A DNA stretch of 64,000 bases from Skermanella mucosa (GTDB lineage: Bacteria; Pseudomonadota; Alphaproteobacteria; Azospirillales; Azospirillaceae): NCBI RefSeq assembly GCF_016765655.2, contig NZ_CP086106.1, forward strand, positions 1,486,501-1,550,500, given 5' to 3'. Each line of letters begins with the position of its first letter. Position 1 is the stretch's first letter. Shown piece by piece: positions 8,465-17,770 of this stretch. The notes under the pieces were generated by a model. That model saw only the letters and a program-made list of their open reading frames with translations, did not search any database and was not told where the DNA came from. Position numbers and translations under genes: made by a program.

Positions 8465-9720
8465 GACCCGGCCTTCCCGTCGGAATCTCGGGAGAACATC
8501 CGGCTGGCCCGGGCGACGCCGGTGGCTTCGGCCATGGCCCGGCGGAATTCCTCCGCCACGGCGTCGGCGTCGAACTGTGCGCCGGACCGGCGGCTGCTCA
8601 GGTAGAGGATCGCGGCATGGCCGAGCCCGTAGGTGGTCGCGAAACTGGCCGCCCCCGCCGCGGCGCCGCCGATCACCGTGCCGTAGCCTGGCACCAGCTT
8701 GACCAGCTGCCGCACGCCGAACTGGGCGCCGAAACGCAGCAGCGCCCCCGCTCCCAGGCAGCCGGAGAATTCGGCCAGGGTCGCCCGGGTCCAGGTGACG
8801 CCCAGCATGCCGGCAAGGCTGTGCAGCATCTTTCCCTGGATGACCGGAACCCCGATCACGCCGGCCACCGGCAGCATGTCGATCGCCCCGGCCGCCGCCG
8901 CGTAGCCCCAGATGTGGGAGGCGGCCCGGCCGCCGCCCGGCTTGCCGGAACTGCCCAGGCTGCGCCGCATCATCGACACGACCCCGTCGGCCGACCCGGC
9001 CTCCAGTGCGGCCCAAAGCCGGTCGATCCCGTAATCGGCGGGGGCGAGTCCGTCCTCCTCGGGCGTGAAGTCGATCGGGGCGAAGCGGACGGCGCCGCTG
9101 CCCGGCAGCTTCGCGAAGGTCTCGCGCTGGGCGGCAAGGCTGCGGTCGAGCGCCTCGATGCCGCCGGGCCGGGTGCCGTCGCCGAACGGGTAGGGCAGGG
9201 GATGTGCCGGAGCTCCCGGCCCTTCATAGAAGTCGTGCAGGGTGGTCTGGGCGACCACCACGGGCCAGTCGGGATGGCGGCGGCGCACGCGGGTCAGCGC
9301 GTCGAGCACCGGGGCCGGCACCGGCCCCATCGCCCGGACGACGACCAGCACCAGATGCGCCTGCTTCTCGCACAGGGCGAGGTCCTCCGCCGGGTCATAG
9401 GCGACCTCGCCCAGGCCGCGCGTGTCGAGGAACCGGACGACTGGCGCCTCCTCGGGGAATTCGTAGATGCGGGCGGTCGCCGTGCAGGGCCGGTAGCCGG
9501 TCCCGACCTCGGCATCGCTGCTCCCGGTCAGCGTGCGGATGATGGAGCTCTTGCCGGAGCCGACCATGCCCAGCAGCCAGATCACCGGCGCCCGGGCCCG
9601 CGCCTCCTCCGCGATGCGCGTGTCGCCTGGCGCATCGGGCTTCGGGTTCAGGACCGTGTCGTAGACGTCTTTCCAGAAGGAGGATATCTGTTCGCCGGCC
9701 CGCCCTAGAATCGACTGCAT
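8461..9720 (-). CDS. GTPase with hydrophobic C-terminal (DUF697-like) region
   Basis: A 419-residue protein. The P-loop GMVGSGKSS is at about residues 51-59, a GTGYRPCTAT stretch fits switch I, and DTRGLGEV is G3. The usual G4 motif is replaced by AQTT. Residues 260-375 are glycine/alanine-rich and hydrophobic (VIGVPVIQGKMLHSLAGMLG, YGTVIGGAAAGAASFATTYG), resembling the DUF697 membrane-interacting segments seen in YcjF-type proteins. It overlaps the next GTPase gene by four bases. No neighbour explains the job; membrane remodelling or stress response is a guess from family behaviour only. Confidence 0.75.
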   Translation of the reverse strand: MQSILGRAGEQISSFWKDVYDTVLNPKPDAPGDTRIAEEARARAPVIWLLGMVGSGKSSIIRTLTGSSDAEVGTGYRPCTATARIYEFPEEAPVVRFLDTRGLGEVAYDPAEDLALCEKQAHLVLVVVRAMGPVPAPVLDALTRVRRRHPDWPVVVAQTTLHDFYEGPGAPAHPLPYPFGDGTRPGGIEALDRSLAAQRETFAKLPGSGAVRFAPIDFTPEEDGLAPADYGIDRLWAALEAGSADGVVSMMRRSLGSSGKPGGGRAASHIWGYAAAAGAIDMLPVAGVIGVPVIQGKMLHSLAGMLGVTWTRATLAEFSGCLGAGALLRFGAQFGVRQLVKLVPGYGTVIGGAAAGAASFATTYGLGHAAILYLSSRRSGAQFDADAVAEEFRRAMAEATGVARASRMFSRDSDGKAGS

Positions 9721-9814
9721 GGTTCATCCGCCCCGGTCGGGTTCAGTTTCTCCGCGTCGTAGAGTGCCGCGGCATAGGATCAAAGTGGTACAAAACCGGG
9801 CGTCGGCACGCAAG

Positions 9815-10795
9815 CTACGCCACCCGGTTCGGCGGCTCCCTTCCCGCGAAGAAGGCGTCCAGGTTGTCGAGCGCCGTGAAGCCCATGGCGTCGCGGGTGC
9901 GGTCGGTGGCGCTGCCCATGTGGGGCAGCAGGAAGGTGTTGGGGAGGGCGGCGTAGCCGGGGTGCAGCTTCGGCTCGTTCTCGAACACGTCCAGGCCGGC
10001 CGCCGCCAGCTTGCCGGAGCGCAGCGCGGCGATCAGCGCCTCGTCGTCCACCAGCGTGCCGCGCGCCGTGTTGACCACGACGGCGCCGTCGGGCAGCCGG
10101 GCGATCCGGTCCGCGTTCAGCCAGTGGCGGGTCTCCGGCGTGGCCGGGCTGTGGATCGACAGGAAGTCGGCGACCGACAACATTTCGTCGGCATCGGCGT
10201 GGTAGACCGCGCCGGCCTCCTCGGCGGCCGGCAGCCGACGCCGGTTATGGTAGTGGATCTCCATGTCGAAGCCGCGCGCACGGCGCGCCATCGCCTGGCC
10301 GATCCGCCCCATCCCCAGGATCGCCAGCCGCTTGCCGGTGACATGAGTGCCGATCAGCTGGGTGGGCGCCCAGCCGTCCCAGCGGCCTTCCCGGATCATC
10401 CGCTCGCCCTCGGCGGCGCGGCGGGCCGCGCCCAGCAGCAGCAGGAAGGCGATGTCGGCCGTGGCGTCGGTCAGCACCCCCGGCGTGTTGGCGACCACGA
10501 TGCCCCGCGCCTTCGCGGCGGCCAGGTCGATATGGTCGGTGCCGACCGAGAAGGTGGCGATCATCCGGACCGAGTCGGGGAGCGCCCGGACCAGGGCGGC
10601 CGGGACCGGATCGACCGCGCAGACCAGCAGGGCGTCGGCGCCGTCCGCCAGCCGCACCAATTCGTCCGCGCCATAGGGATGGTCGTCGTCGTTGACCAGG
10701 ACGCGATAGTCGCGGGCGGCGCGGGCCATGACCGCGTCGGGATACCGGCGGGTCAGGAGGAGAACTGGTTTCGTGGTCCCGTTCGGGGCGTTCAT
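9815..10795 (-). CDS. D-isomer-specific 2-hydroxyacid dehydrogenase (glyoxylate/hydroxypyruvate reductase type)
   Basis: A protein of about 326 residues with the NAD(P)-binding Rossmann motif GMGRIGQAMA and the three catalytic residues of the family: Arg in NTARGTLVD, Glu in FENEP and His in LLPHMGSAT. The N-terminal substrate-binding half contains FSVGTDHIDL. Family members reduce glyoxylate, hydroxypyruvate or related 2-oxoacids. I chose the ATG at 10795 over one six codons upstream because a GAGGA site lies seven bases before it. It is a single minus-strand gene, divergent from eipB. Confidence 0.85.
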   Translation of the reverse strand: MNAPNGTTKPVLLLTRRYPDAVMARAARDYRVLVNDDDHPYGADELVRLADGADALLVCAVDPVPAALVRALPDSVRMIATFSVGTDHIDLAAAKARGIVVANTPGVLTDATADIAFLLLLGAARRAAEGERMIREGRWDGWAPTQLIGTHVTGKRLAILGMGRIGQAMARRARGFDMEIHYHNRRRLPAAEEAGAVYHADADEMLSVADFLSIHSPATPETRHWLNADRIARLPDGAVVVNTARGTLVDDEALIAALRSGKLAAAGLDVFENEPKLHPGYAALPNTFLLPHMGSATDRTRDAMGFTALDNLDAFFAGREPPNRVA

Positions 10796-10929
10796 CGGTC
10801 TGTCCTCGGGCACTTGAACTCGCTTGATCCGGGGGAAATGCCGAAAAAGGATGTTTCGGCTTTTTCCCGCGCGCGAAACTACTATGCTTACCCCTGGGCT
10901 TCACGCCGTAAACCGCTGTAAACCAATTT

Positions 10930-11763
10930 GTGGTCGTCACCTTGAAAGATTTCCGTCCCGCTGCCCGCGTCGCCTTCACGGCGCTGCTCGGCCTGCTGAC
11001 CGTCCCGCTGTCGGCGCTTCCCGCCCGAGCCGCCGTGGAGATCGCCCCGCACCGGGCGATCTACAAGATGTCGCTGGCCTCGGCGCGCAACAGCAGCATC
11101 GTTTCCGACGTCCGCGGCCAGATGATGTTCGAATGGGCGGACGCCTGCGACGGCTGGACCATCGAGCAGCGCTTCCAGCTGCGATTCCAGTATTCCGAGG
11201 GCGAGCAGGTCGACATGACGACCAACTACGCCACGTGGGAGTCGAAGGACGGGCAGACCTATCGCTTCAACGTCCGCAAGCTGGTCAACGGCGAGCTGGA
11301 CGAGGAGCTGCGCGGCACCGCCGAGGCCCACGGCGACCGGCCCGGCGTCGCCCGCTACCTCAAGCCGGAGGAGCAGGAGATCGAGCTGCCGGGCGGCACC
11401 CTGTTCCCGAGCATGCACACGATCGAGCTGCTGAAGCGTGCGGCGGCCGGCGACAAGCTGTTCGGCACCACCGTGTTCGACGGATCCGACACGGAGGGAG
11501 CCACCGAGATCAGCGCGGCCCTGGGGCTGCGGACGGTGGCCGCGCCGGACGGGGAGTTCGACGCCAAGCTGCTCCAAGGCGCCGTCTGGCCGGTCCGCAT
11601 GGCGTTCTTCCCCATGGACAGCGACGAGGCCGCTCCCGAGTACGAGATGAGCCTGAAGCTGCTCGAGAACGGAGTGGCGCAGTCGATGCTGATCGACTAC
11701 GGCGATTTCACCGTCGCCGCCGTGCTGGAGAAGATCGAGGCGATTCCCCGGCCGCGCTGCTGA
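10930..11763 (+). CDS. eipB: EipB-family (DUF1849) periplasmic envelope-integrity protein
   Basis: A 277-residue protein with a Sec signal peptide (hydrophobic residues 14-34, ending ARA) and the DUF1849 core, opening EIAPHRAIYKMSLASA. Two cysteines remain in the mature protein, Cys73 in DACDGW and the last residue Cys277. EipB of Brucella has a conserved disulfide joining equivalent positions, and these two fit it. EipB forms a spiral beta-sheet in the periplasm and supports cell-envelope integrity in alphaproteobacteria. The start codon is GTG. It converges on dinB with only 12 bases between the stops. Confidence 0.8.
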   Translation: MVVTLKDFRPAARVAFTALLGLLTVPLSALPARAAVEIAPHRAIYKMSLASARNSSIVSDVRGQMMFEWADACDGWTIEQRFQLRFQYSEGEQVDMTTNYATWESKDGQTYRFNVRKLVNGELDEELRGTAEAHGDRPGVARYLKPEEQEIELPGGTLFPSMHTIELLKRAAAGDKLFGTTVFDGSDTEGATEISAALGLRTVAAPDGEFDAKLLQGAVWPVRMAFFPMDSDEAAPEYEMSLKLLENGVAQSMLIDYGDFTVAAVLEKIEAIPRPRC

Positions 11764-11775
11764 CCTGGCGCCGGA

Positions 11776-13137
11776 TCAGCGCCGTTTCCGGCGGGGCGGC
11801 ATCGGCAGGCCGGGCAGCAGCGGGGTGGACCGCGACACGAAGCCGCGCCCCTTCACGACCGCCGTGTCGCCCATCCGCTCGCGGACCTGGTCCATTGCCC
11901 GCTCCACCTGGTTGCGGCGCATCCGGTCGGGGTCCAGCAGGTCGGGCGGGTCGGCACGGACGGCTTCGGCCAGGTCGGCGCAGCCGATGCCGATCAGCCT
12001 ATACTGGATGCCGGTCGCCTCGCGTTCCAGCAGGGGCAGGGCCGCCTGGAAGATGGCGTCCGCCATCTGGGTCGGCGAGCCCAGCTTCCGGCTGCGTGTC
12101 GCCTGGCGGAACTCCGCGGTCTTCAGCTTGAGCACCACCGACCCGCCGGCGAGCCCCTGGGCCTTCAGGCGGCGGGCCACCGTCTCGCACAGGGGCCACA
12201 GCCGGTTGACCAGTTCGTCCAGGTCGGCGATGTCGTGGTTGAACGTCGTCTCGGCCGAGATGCTCTTGGTCTCCTCGTCCGGATCGACCGTGCGCAGGTC
12301 CTCGCCGCGGGCGAACCGGTAGAGGCGGCGGCCCATCACGCCGTAGCGCTTCATCAGGTGGTGCTCGTCGCGCTCGCGCAGCTCGGCGATGGTCCGGATG
12401 CCGTCCTGCTCCAGCTTCCGCTGCAGGGCCGCCCCGACGCCCCAGATCAGGCCGACCGGCTGGGGCGCCAGGAAGTCCAGCGCCTCGGCCCGCCCGATCG
12501 CCTTGAAGCCGCGCGGCTTGTCCAGGTCGCTCGCCACCTTGGCCAGGAACTTGTTGTAGCTGAGCCCGATGGAGGCGGTGATCCCGATTTCCGTCTCCAG
12601 CCGCCGCACCAGCCGGATCAGCGTCCGCGCCGGGCTGCCGCCGTGCAGGCGTTCCGTGCCGGTCAGGTCCAGGAAGGCTTCGTCGATCGACAGCGGCTGG
12701 ACCAGCGGGGTCAGCTCCAGCATCCTGGCCCGGACCTCGCGGCCGACGGCCTGGTACTTCTTCATGTCGGGCGGCAGCACCACCGCGTGGGGGCACAGCG
12801 ACAGCGCCTTGAACATCGGCATCGCCGAGCGGACGCCGTAGAGCCGGGCGACGTAGCAGCAGGCCGCGACGACTCCGCGCTGGCCGCCGCCGACGATCAC
12901 CGGCAGGTCCGCCAGTTTCGGATCGTCCCGCTTCTCGACGCTGGCATAGAAGGCGTCGCAGTCGATATGCGCGATCGACAGCGCGTGAAGCTCGGCATGC
13001 CGCGTGAGCCGCCGCGAGCCGCAGGCAGGGCACCTCGCGGCCCCCGGCCCCGCCTCCGCGCCGCAGTCGCGGCACAGGCCGGGGAGGGCCGGTGCGGATC
13101 GAATCAGGCGGTCATCGCCCATCGCGTCGGATTCCAT
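11776..13137 (-). CDS. dinB: DNA polymerase IV (Y-family translesion polymerase)
   Basis: A 453-residue polymerase with the catalytic acids intact: [12 protein letters not shown] and [11 protein letters not shown]. The little-finger domain near the end holds GSVVLKLKT. An N-terminal zinc-ribbon-like stretch with CRDCG and CPACG (about residues 20-45) precedes the polymerase core; this extension is frequent in alphaproteobacterial DinB proteins. The enzyme extends past damaged template bases with low fidelity. I chose the ATG at 13137; 13122 is also possible. I saw no GTTC-N7-GTTC LexA box in the upstream gap, unlike the imuB gene in this window. Confidence 0.88.
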   Translation of the reverse strand: MESDAMGDDRLIRSAPALPGLCRDCGAEAGPGAARCPACGSRRLTRHAELHALSIAHIDCDAFYASVEKRDDPKLADLPVIVGGGQRGVVAACCYVARLYGVRSAMPMFKALSLCPHAVVLPPDMKKYQAVGREVRARMLELTPLVQPLSIDEAFLDLTGTERLHGGSPARTLIRLVRRLETEIGITASIGLSYNKFLAKVASDLDKPRGFKAIGRAEALDFLAPQPVGLIWGVGAALQRKLEQDGIRTIAELRERDEHHLMKRYGVMGRRLYRFARGEDLRTVDPDEETKSISAETTFNHDIADLDELVNRLWPLCETVARRLKAQGLAGGSVVLKLKTAEFRQATRSRKLGSPTQMADAIFQAALPLLEREATGIQYRLIGIGCADLAEAVRADPPDLLDPDRMRRNQVERAMDQVRERMGDTAVVKGRGFVSRSTPLLPGLPMPPRRKRR

Positions 13138-13482
13138 GGCATGGTCTCGAACCGGTTTGTCCCGGCCCGGCTTCCCCTGTTCCGGGCGCCACCGCGCCGA
13201 AGTCACAGTACATGGACGCGTGGCGGGTAGCCGTGTAAGGTTGGCGCGGTTTGCAGTGCCGGGATCATGCCACGCCCGCGCCGCTGCTGTCCGTACAGTT
13301 CGTTCGGCCTACCATTCGGAATATGCGTTTCGTGCATCGTACATCCCTGCAACAACAGCACGGTAACCACACCTTAACCTTCGCCTTCTAGAAGTGGATG
13401 AGGTGTGCGGCCACCGGCACACCCGGTGCTGCCGGCCGTGAGCCGCGGCGGTGCCGGTTGTAAGAGGTCATGGAGAGTTATA
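13138..13482. other. Intergenic region between divergent dinB and divK
   Basis: This 345-base stretch has no convincing gene. It must hold the promoters of both flanking genes. The base composition drops towards AT near 13300-13380, where the CtrA-type box lies. I see no hairpin terminator or repeat. Confidence 0.6.
13363..13377 (+). promoter_or_regulatory. CtrA-type binding site upstream of divK
   Basis: The sequence GTAA-N7-TTAA matches the CtrA full-site consensus TTAA-N7-TTAA at seven of eight fixed positions. It lies 105 bases before the divK start. In Caulobacter divK is itself under CtrA control, so the position makes biological sense. Confidence 0.6.
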
Positions 13483-13896
13483 ATGTCTGCCGATCAAGCT
13501 TGGGGCGATGTCAAGTCCGCCGATCCCGAGGGCGCCAAGCGGGTCCTGATCGTGGAAGACAACGAACTGAACATGAAGCTGTTTCATGACCTGCTCGAGG
13601 CCCACGGCTATGCGACACTGCAGACGAAGGACGGGATGGAAGCGCTGAAACTGGCGCGTCTGCACCGGCCCGACCTGATCCTGATGGACATCCAGCTTCC
13701 GGAAGTGTCCGGGCTGGAAGTGACGAAATGGATCAAGGAAGACGACGACCTCAAGGCGATTCCCATCATCGCGGTCACCGCGTTCGCCATGAAGGGTGAT
13801 GAGGAGAAGATTCGCGAAGGAGGTTGCGAGGATTACATCGCCAAACCGATCTCCGTCGCTAAATTTCTCGAAACCGTTCAACGCTTCCTGAGCTGA
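13483..13896 (+). CDS. divK: Single-domain response regulator DivK
   Basis: A 137-residue protein that is a receiver domain and little else. Acidic residues Glu25-Asp26 ([14 protein letters not shown]), the phosphoacceptor Asp69 in [13 protein letters not shown], and the conserved Lys in YIAKPISV are all present. It differs from most receivers by the [17 protein letters not shown] stretch typical of DivK. DivK governs asymmetric division and the CtrA phosphorelay. The N-terminus is about 15 residues longer than in Caulobacter. A GGAGAG ribosome site precedes the ATG, and pleD follows after 37 bases, so the two form an operon as in Caulobacter. Confidence 0.92.
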   Translation: MSADQAWGDVKSADPEGAKRVLIVEDNELNMKLFHDLLEAHGYATLQTKDGMEALKLARLHRPDLILMDIQLPEVSGLEVTKWIKEDDDLKAIPIIAVTAFAMKGDEEKIREGGCEDYIAKPISVAKFLETVQRFLS

Positions 13897-13933
13897 CGGG
13901 GCTCTCGTGGAAGCGGCCGGAAACTGAGGGGCC

Positions 13934-15340
13934 ATGTCGGCGCGCGTTCTCGTAGTTGACGACGTTCTGCCCAACGTAAAGTTGCTGGCGGCGAAACTCA
14001 CCCGCGAATATTTCGATGTGATCACGGCTTACAACGGGCCGGAAGCACTCGAACGCATCAAGAAGGAATCCCCGGACATCGTCCTGCTGGACGTCATGAT
14101 GCCGGGCATGGACGGGTTCGAGGTGTGTGAGCGCATCCGATCCGATCCGGCCACCATGCACATTCCCGTGGTCATGATCACGGCGCTGTCCGACGCCTCC
14201 GACCGGGTGCGCGGGCTGGAGGCGGGCGCCGACGATTTCCTGACCAAGCCGGTCAACGACATCGCGCTGTTCGCGCGGGTCCGCTCGCTCGTCCGCCTCA
14301 AGATGATGATGGACGAATGGCGGCTGAGGGAATCGACCTCCGGCCAGTTCGGCATCCTCGACCAGGCGATGACGGTCCGCAACGAGACCGCGTCCGAGGC
14401 CCGGGTGCTGGTGGTCGAGGACAGCCCGATCGACCTGGAGAAGATCGCCGACACCCTGCGGCGGGACACCGACAGCGTGATCGCGGCGGAGACTTCCGCC
14501 CAGGCACTCGAGCTTGGCCTGGCCGAGGATTTCGAGCTGATCATCGTCAGCCTGACCCTGCTCAACGAGGATGCGCTCCGGCTCTGCTCGCTGCTGCGCA
14601 GCCATGAGCGCACGCGGCAGGCGCCGATCCTGCTGGTCGCCGACGAAGGCGATCTCTCCCGGGTCGCCAAGGGGCTGGAGCTGGGGGCGAACGACTACCT
14701 GCTCAAGCCGATCGACCGTAACGAACTGCTGGCCCGCGTCCGGACCCAGGTCCGTCGCAAGCGGTACCACGAGAAGCTCCGGCACAATTACGAGCAGAGC
14801 CTGTCCATGGCCCTGACCGACAGCCTGACCGGGGTGTTCAACCGCCGCTATGTCAACGCCCATCTGCCGCGGCTGATGGAGCGGAGCTGGGAGAGCCAGA
14901 AGCCGGTCGCCATCCTGATGTTCGACATCGACCACTTCAAGACCGTCAACGACACCTACGGCCACGGCGTCGGCGACGAGGTGCTGAAGGAGGTCGCGGC
15001 GCGCGCCAACCGGAATCTGCGCAACTTCGATCTGGTCGCGCGCTACGGCGGCGAGGAATTCATCGTCGTGATGCCCGACACCGACCGGGAAGCGGCCATC
15101 GCCGTCGCGGAACGGCTCCGGCGGCGTGTCGGAGAGGATGTGTTCGCCGTCAGCGCCCCTGTGGGCGAGATCACGGTCACCATCAGCATCGGCATTTCCG
15201 TGGTGGACGGCGCCACCGATACCGCGGAGGCGATGCTGAAGCGGGCCGACGATGCGCTTTACCGCGCCAAGCGCTCCGGCCGCAACAAGACCGTCGCGGC
15301 CGGCGACGATGACGAAGCCCAGACCCCGATCCGGGCCTGA
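13934..15340 (+). CDS. pleD: Diguanylate cyclase response regulator PleD
   Basis: A 468-residue protein with receiver 1 (residues 1-120, phosphoacceptor Asp53 in LLDVMMPGMDG), receiver 2 (about 155-280) and a GGDEF domain (about 295-455). Receiver 2 has Ser in place of the phosphoacceptor Asp (IIVSLTLLNED), so it serves as a dimerisation adaptor. The cyclase motif is YGGEEF, and the RNFD five residues before it fits the RxxD inhibitory site that binds c-di-GMP. PleD makes c-di-GMP at the pole to trigger the swarmer-to-stalked change. It follows divK, and the rpmG gene next door completes the divK-pleD-rpmG order known from Caulobacter. Confidence 0.92.
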   Translation: MSARVLVVDDVLPNVKLLAAKLTREYFDVITAYNGPEALERIKKESPDIVLLDVMMPGMDGFEVCERIRSDPATMHIPVVMITALSDASDRVRGLEAGADDFLTKPVNDIALFARVRSLVRLKMMMDEWRLRESTSGQFGILDQAMTVRNETASEARVLVVEDSPIDLEKIADTLRRDTDSVIAAETSAQALELGLAEDFELIIVSLTLLNEDALRLCSLLRSHERTRQAPILLVADEGDLSRVAKGLELGANDYLLKPIDRNELLARVRTQVRRKRYHEKLRHNYEQSLSMALTDSLTGVFNRRYVNAHLPRLMERSWESQKPVAILMFDIDHFKTVNDTYGHGVGDEVLKEVAARANRNLRNFDLVARYGGEEFIVVMPDTDREAAIAVAERLRRRVGEDVFAVSAPVGEITVTISIGISVVDGATDTAEAMLKRADDALYRAKRSGRNKTVAAGDDDEAQTPIRA

Positions 15341-15430
15341 CTGCCTGGCATAGTGAACTTGATGTTCGGGTGTCGGCCGTAGGTCCGACGAGGGCTCCCG
15401 CCGACCCGCGCCGGAATTGCTGAAACACGA

Positions 15431-15453
15431 AAGGCCGCCCGATGGGCGGCCTT
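15431..15453. terminator. Bidirectional terminator between pleD and rpmG
   Basis: A perfect 10-bp stem (AAGGCCGCCC / GGGCGGCCTT) closes a three-base loop, with T-rich sequence on both flanks. It lies between the convergent ends of pleD and rpmG. Confidence 0.8.
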
Positions 15454-15474
15454 GTCGCTTCCGTTCGAAACGGA

Positions 15475-15642
15475 TTACTTGATCTTAGCTTCCTTGAAAG
15501 CAACGTGCTGGCGCACGACCGGATCATACTTCCGGAACTCAAGCTTCTCGGTGGTCTTGCGGGGGTTCTTCTTCTTCACATAGAAGAAGCCGGTGCCAGC
15601 CGAGCTGACAAGCCGGATCAGAACGGTATTCTGTTTCGCCAT
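15475..15642 (-). CDS. rpmG: 50S ribosomal protein bL33
   Basis: A 55-residue basic protein matching bL33 along its length: [20 protein letters not shown] at the start, then [20 protein letters not shown] and the end VAFKEAKIK. There are no zinc-binding cysteines, so it is the C-minus form. The start is fixed by family length. It is monocistronic on the minus strand, facing pleD across a terminator. Confidence 0.95.
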   Translation of the reverse strand: MAKQNTVLIRLVSSAGTGFFYVKKKNPRKTTEKLEFRKYDPVVRQHVAFKEAKIK

Positions 15643-15776
15643 AACTCTGGATCCCGTGTTCGTCCGCGATGCTCCAGGATCGCGTTGACCCGGTAGCACG
15701 ACAAAGTGAGCGCGGAAGATACCCGGATGACCGCCGGAGTCAAGTCCCGGGCCGGAAAACCCTTACGATTTTCGGG

Positions 15777-17348
15777 TCACCGCTCCGCCAGCAGCGTCGT
15801 CGAAAGCTGAAGCGCCCGCTGGTACAGCGCCCGGTCGGCCAGCAGCCGTTTGGCGACCCGCAGGTCCAGGTCGGCCTCGTGGGTCTTCCAAGGGCAGGCG
15901 TCGCGCAGCTGGTGGAGCGCCGTCTCGTCGTCCGGAGCGGCGGAGCGCCAGCTCGCCAGCGTGCCGGGCATCCCAAGCCGCCCGTCCTGGAGCTGGCTGA
16001 TCACGGCATCGGCGTCGCCGGGATCCTTGCTGGTGCAGATCGTCGGCGTGACTCCCTGCCGGTGCAGCGTATAGCCCGACGGAGCGTAGATCCTCGACCA
16101 GGTCAGGAACAGTTCGCCATCGTTGGGCAGCCGGGTGACGGTCTGGACGCTGCCCTTGCCGAAGGAGGAGGCGCCGACCACCACGGCGCGCCCGCTGTCC
16201 TGAAGGGCCGCGGCCACGATCTCCGACGCGGAGGCCGAGCGGCCGTCCATCAGCACGACGAGCGGCAGGCCGTCGGTCTGGTCGTCGTGGGTGGCGTCGA
16301 ACTGCTGGATGCTGTCGGGATGCCGTCCGGCCGTCGTGATGATCCGCCCCTGCGGGATGAACAGGTCGGCGACCGCGACCGCTTGGTCGAGCAGGCCGCC
16401 GGGATTGCCCCGCAGGTCCAGCACGAACCCGACCGCCCTGCGCCCCATCTGGGTGCGCGCGACGTCGATCGCCTCGCGCAGGTTCAGGGAGGTGGCGGCG
16501 TTGAACCGCTCGATCGACAGCACGGCCACGCCGTTGTCGACCGAGACCGCGACCGTGTTGGGGATCACCCGCTCGCGCCGCAGCGGAACCCGGCGGCTCT
16601 GCCCGCCGCCGGCGGCCTCGACCGTGACCAGGACGAGGGTGCCCGACGGGCCGCGCAGGCGGTCCCGGACATCCTGAAGGCTCATGTAGCTGGTAACGTC
16701 GCCGTCGATGGCGACGATCGCCTCGCCCGACTTGAGCCCGGCCCGGGCGGCCGGGGCGTGGCCGACCAGCTCGCTGATGACGAACCGGCCGTCCTTGTCC
16801 TCGACCCCGACGCCCACGCCGCCGTAGCCTTCGCGCTGCGCCCGCTCGTTGCCCGCCCGCTGGGCGCTGGTGTAGCGGGAATAGCTGTCCAGGTCGGCCA
16901 TGATGGCGTCGAACACGGTCTGGTAGATGTCTTCCGGCGAGGCTTGGCGCAACGGCGTGGAACTCAGCCGCACCCGCTCGATCGCCTGCGCGGTGACGGC
17001 GGCCCAGCCGCCGGCGTCGTTGGCCGGAGGTGCCGTGAACTCCCCGACCGGATGGCCGTTGCTGGTGACCCGGACGGTGCTGGGCGAGCGGTCGACGGCG
17101 ATGGTCGAGTCCATCTTGGACAGCCCGCGCAGGCCGTCGGTGGTCAGCTGTCCCATGTCCACGGGGTTCAGGTAGATCTCTGCGATCCTGCCGTAGCCGA
17201 CGGCGAAGACCTGCTCGCCGATCTGCGACGGCGGCGGCTGGGCCGCCAGCGAGGACGGCTCCGCCGTGCATCCCGCGAGCAGCAGGACACCCATCAGCGC
17301 GCCGGAAAAGCCGCGGCGCGGCCTCAGCTTTTCATGCGAAGTGCCCAT
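15777..17348 (-). CDS. S41-family (C-terminal processing) serine protease, lipoprotein
   Basis: A 523-residue protein. Residues 1-27 form a lipoprotein signal ending in the lipobox LLLAGC (Cys27). A PDZ domain follows (VGHAPAARAGLKSGEAIVAI), then the S41 catalytic core with LDLRGNPGG, the nucleophilic Ser in GRSASASEI and the Lys base in SFGKGSVQ. Ctp-type proteases trim or degrade envelope proteins from their C-terminus. The start overlaps the end of the upstream DUF983 gene by 25 bases, so the two are co-transcribed and probably coupled. Confidence 0.87.
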   Translation of the reverse strand: MGTSHEKLRPRRGFSGALMGVLLLAGCTAEPSSLAAQPPPSQIGEQVFAVGYGRIAEIYLNPVDMGQLTTDGLRGLSKMDSTIAVDRSPSTVRVTSNGHPVGEFTAPPANDAGGWAAVTAQAIERVRLSSTPLRQASPEDIYQTVFDAIMADLDSYSRYTSAQRAGNERAQREGYGGVGVGVEDKDGRFVISELVGHAPAARAGLKSGEAIVAIDGDVTSYMSLQDVRDRLRGPSGTLVLVTVEAAGGGQSRRVPLRRERVIPNTVAVSVDNGVAVLSIERFNAATSLNLREAIDVARTQMGRRAVGFVLDLRGNPGGLLDQAVAVADLFIPQGRIITTAGRHPDSIQQFDATHDDQTDGLPLVVLMDGRSASASEIVAAALQDSGRAVVVGASSFGKGSVQTVTRLPNDGELFLTWSRIYAPSGYTLHRQGVTPTICTSKDPGDADAVISQLQDGRLGMPGTLASWRSAAPDDETALHQLRDACPWKTHEADLDLRVAKRLLADRALYQRALQLSTTLLAER

Positions 17349-17719
17349 TGCGCTCCGATTACGGCTCCCTTGATCGGCGGAAGCAAGGCCAGGGTCAGCA
17401 GCAGCGTCATCGGGACCCAGGTCACCATGTGGACCCAGGGTTCCGGATGGAAATTCTGTTCCAGCAGCAGCATGCCGGGAATCACGACATGGCCCACCAC
17501 GAAGATCGTGAAGTAGGGCGGCGCGTCGTCGGCACGGTAGGCGCTTGTCTCCAGCCCGCAATCGGGACAATTCGGGACGACCGTCACGTACCGGGAAAAC
17601 AGGTGGCTTCGGCCGCATCCCGGGCAGCGTCGGCGGATACCCCTCAGCAACCCCGTCAGGAAGGAGCCTGGCGGCGGTTCGAGTTCCCGGGAGCGCTGCA
17701 TCTGGGGCGGTTCGTCCAT
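17324..17719 (-). CDS. DUF983 family membrane protein with zinc-ribbon motif
   Basis: A 131-residue protein with a CPGCG ... CPDCG pair (about residues 32-58) that looks like a zinc ribbon, followed by two transmembrane segments (TIFVVGHVVIPGMLLLEQ and VTWVPMTLLLTLALLPPIKG). This is the DUF983 architecture, which is widespread in alphaproteobacteria and has no established function. It lies between rnr and the S41 protease gene on the same strand, 51 bases downstream of rnr, and overlaps the protease gene. Confidence 0.8.
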   Translation of the reverse strand: MDEPPQMQRSRELEPPPGSFLTGLLRGIRRRCPGCGRSHLFSRYVTVVPNCPDCGLETSAYRADDAPPYFTIFVVGHVVIPGMLLLEQNFHPEPWVHMVTWVPMTLLLTLALLPPIKGAVIGAQWALRMKS

Positions 17720-17770
17720 GGAACAGAGTATTATCACGAATCGCGCCTTTTGCCAGTGGCGCGGGTGGCT

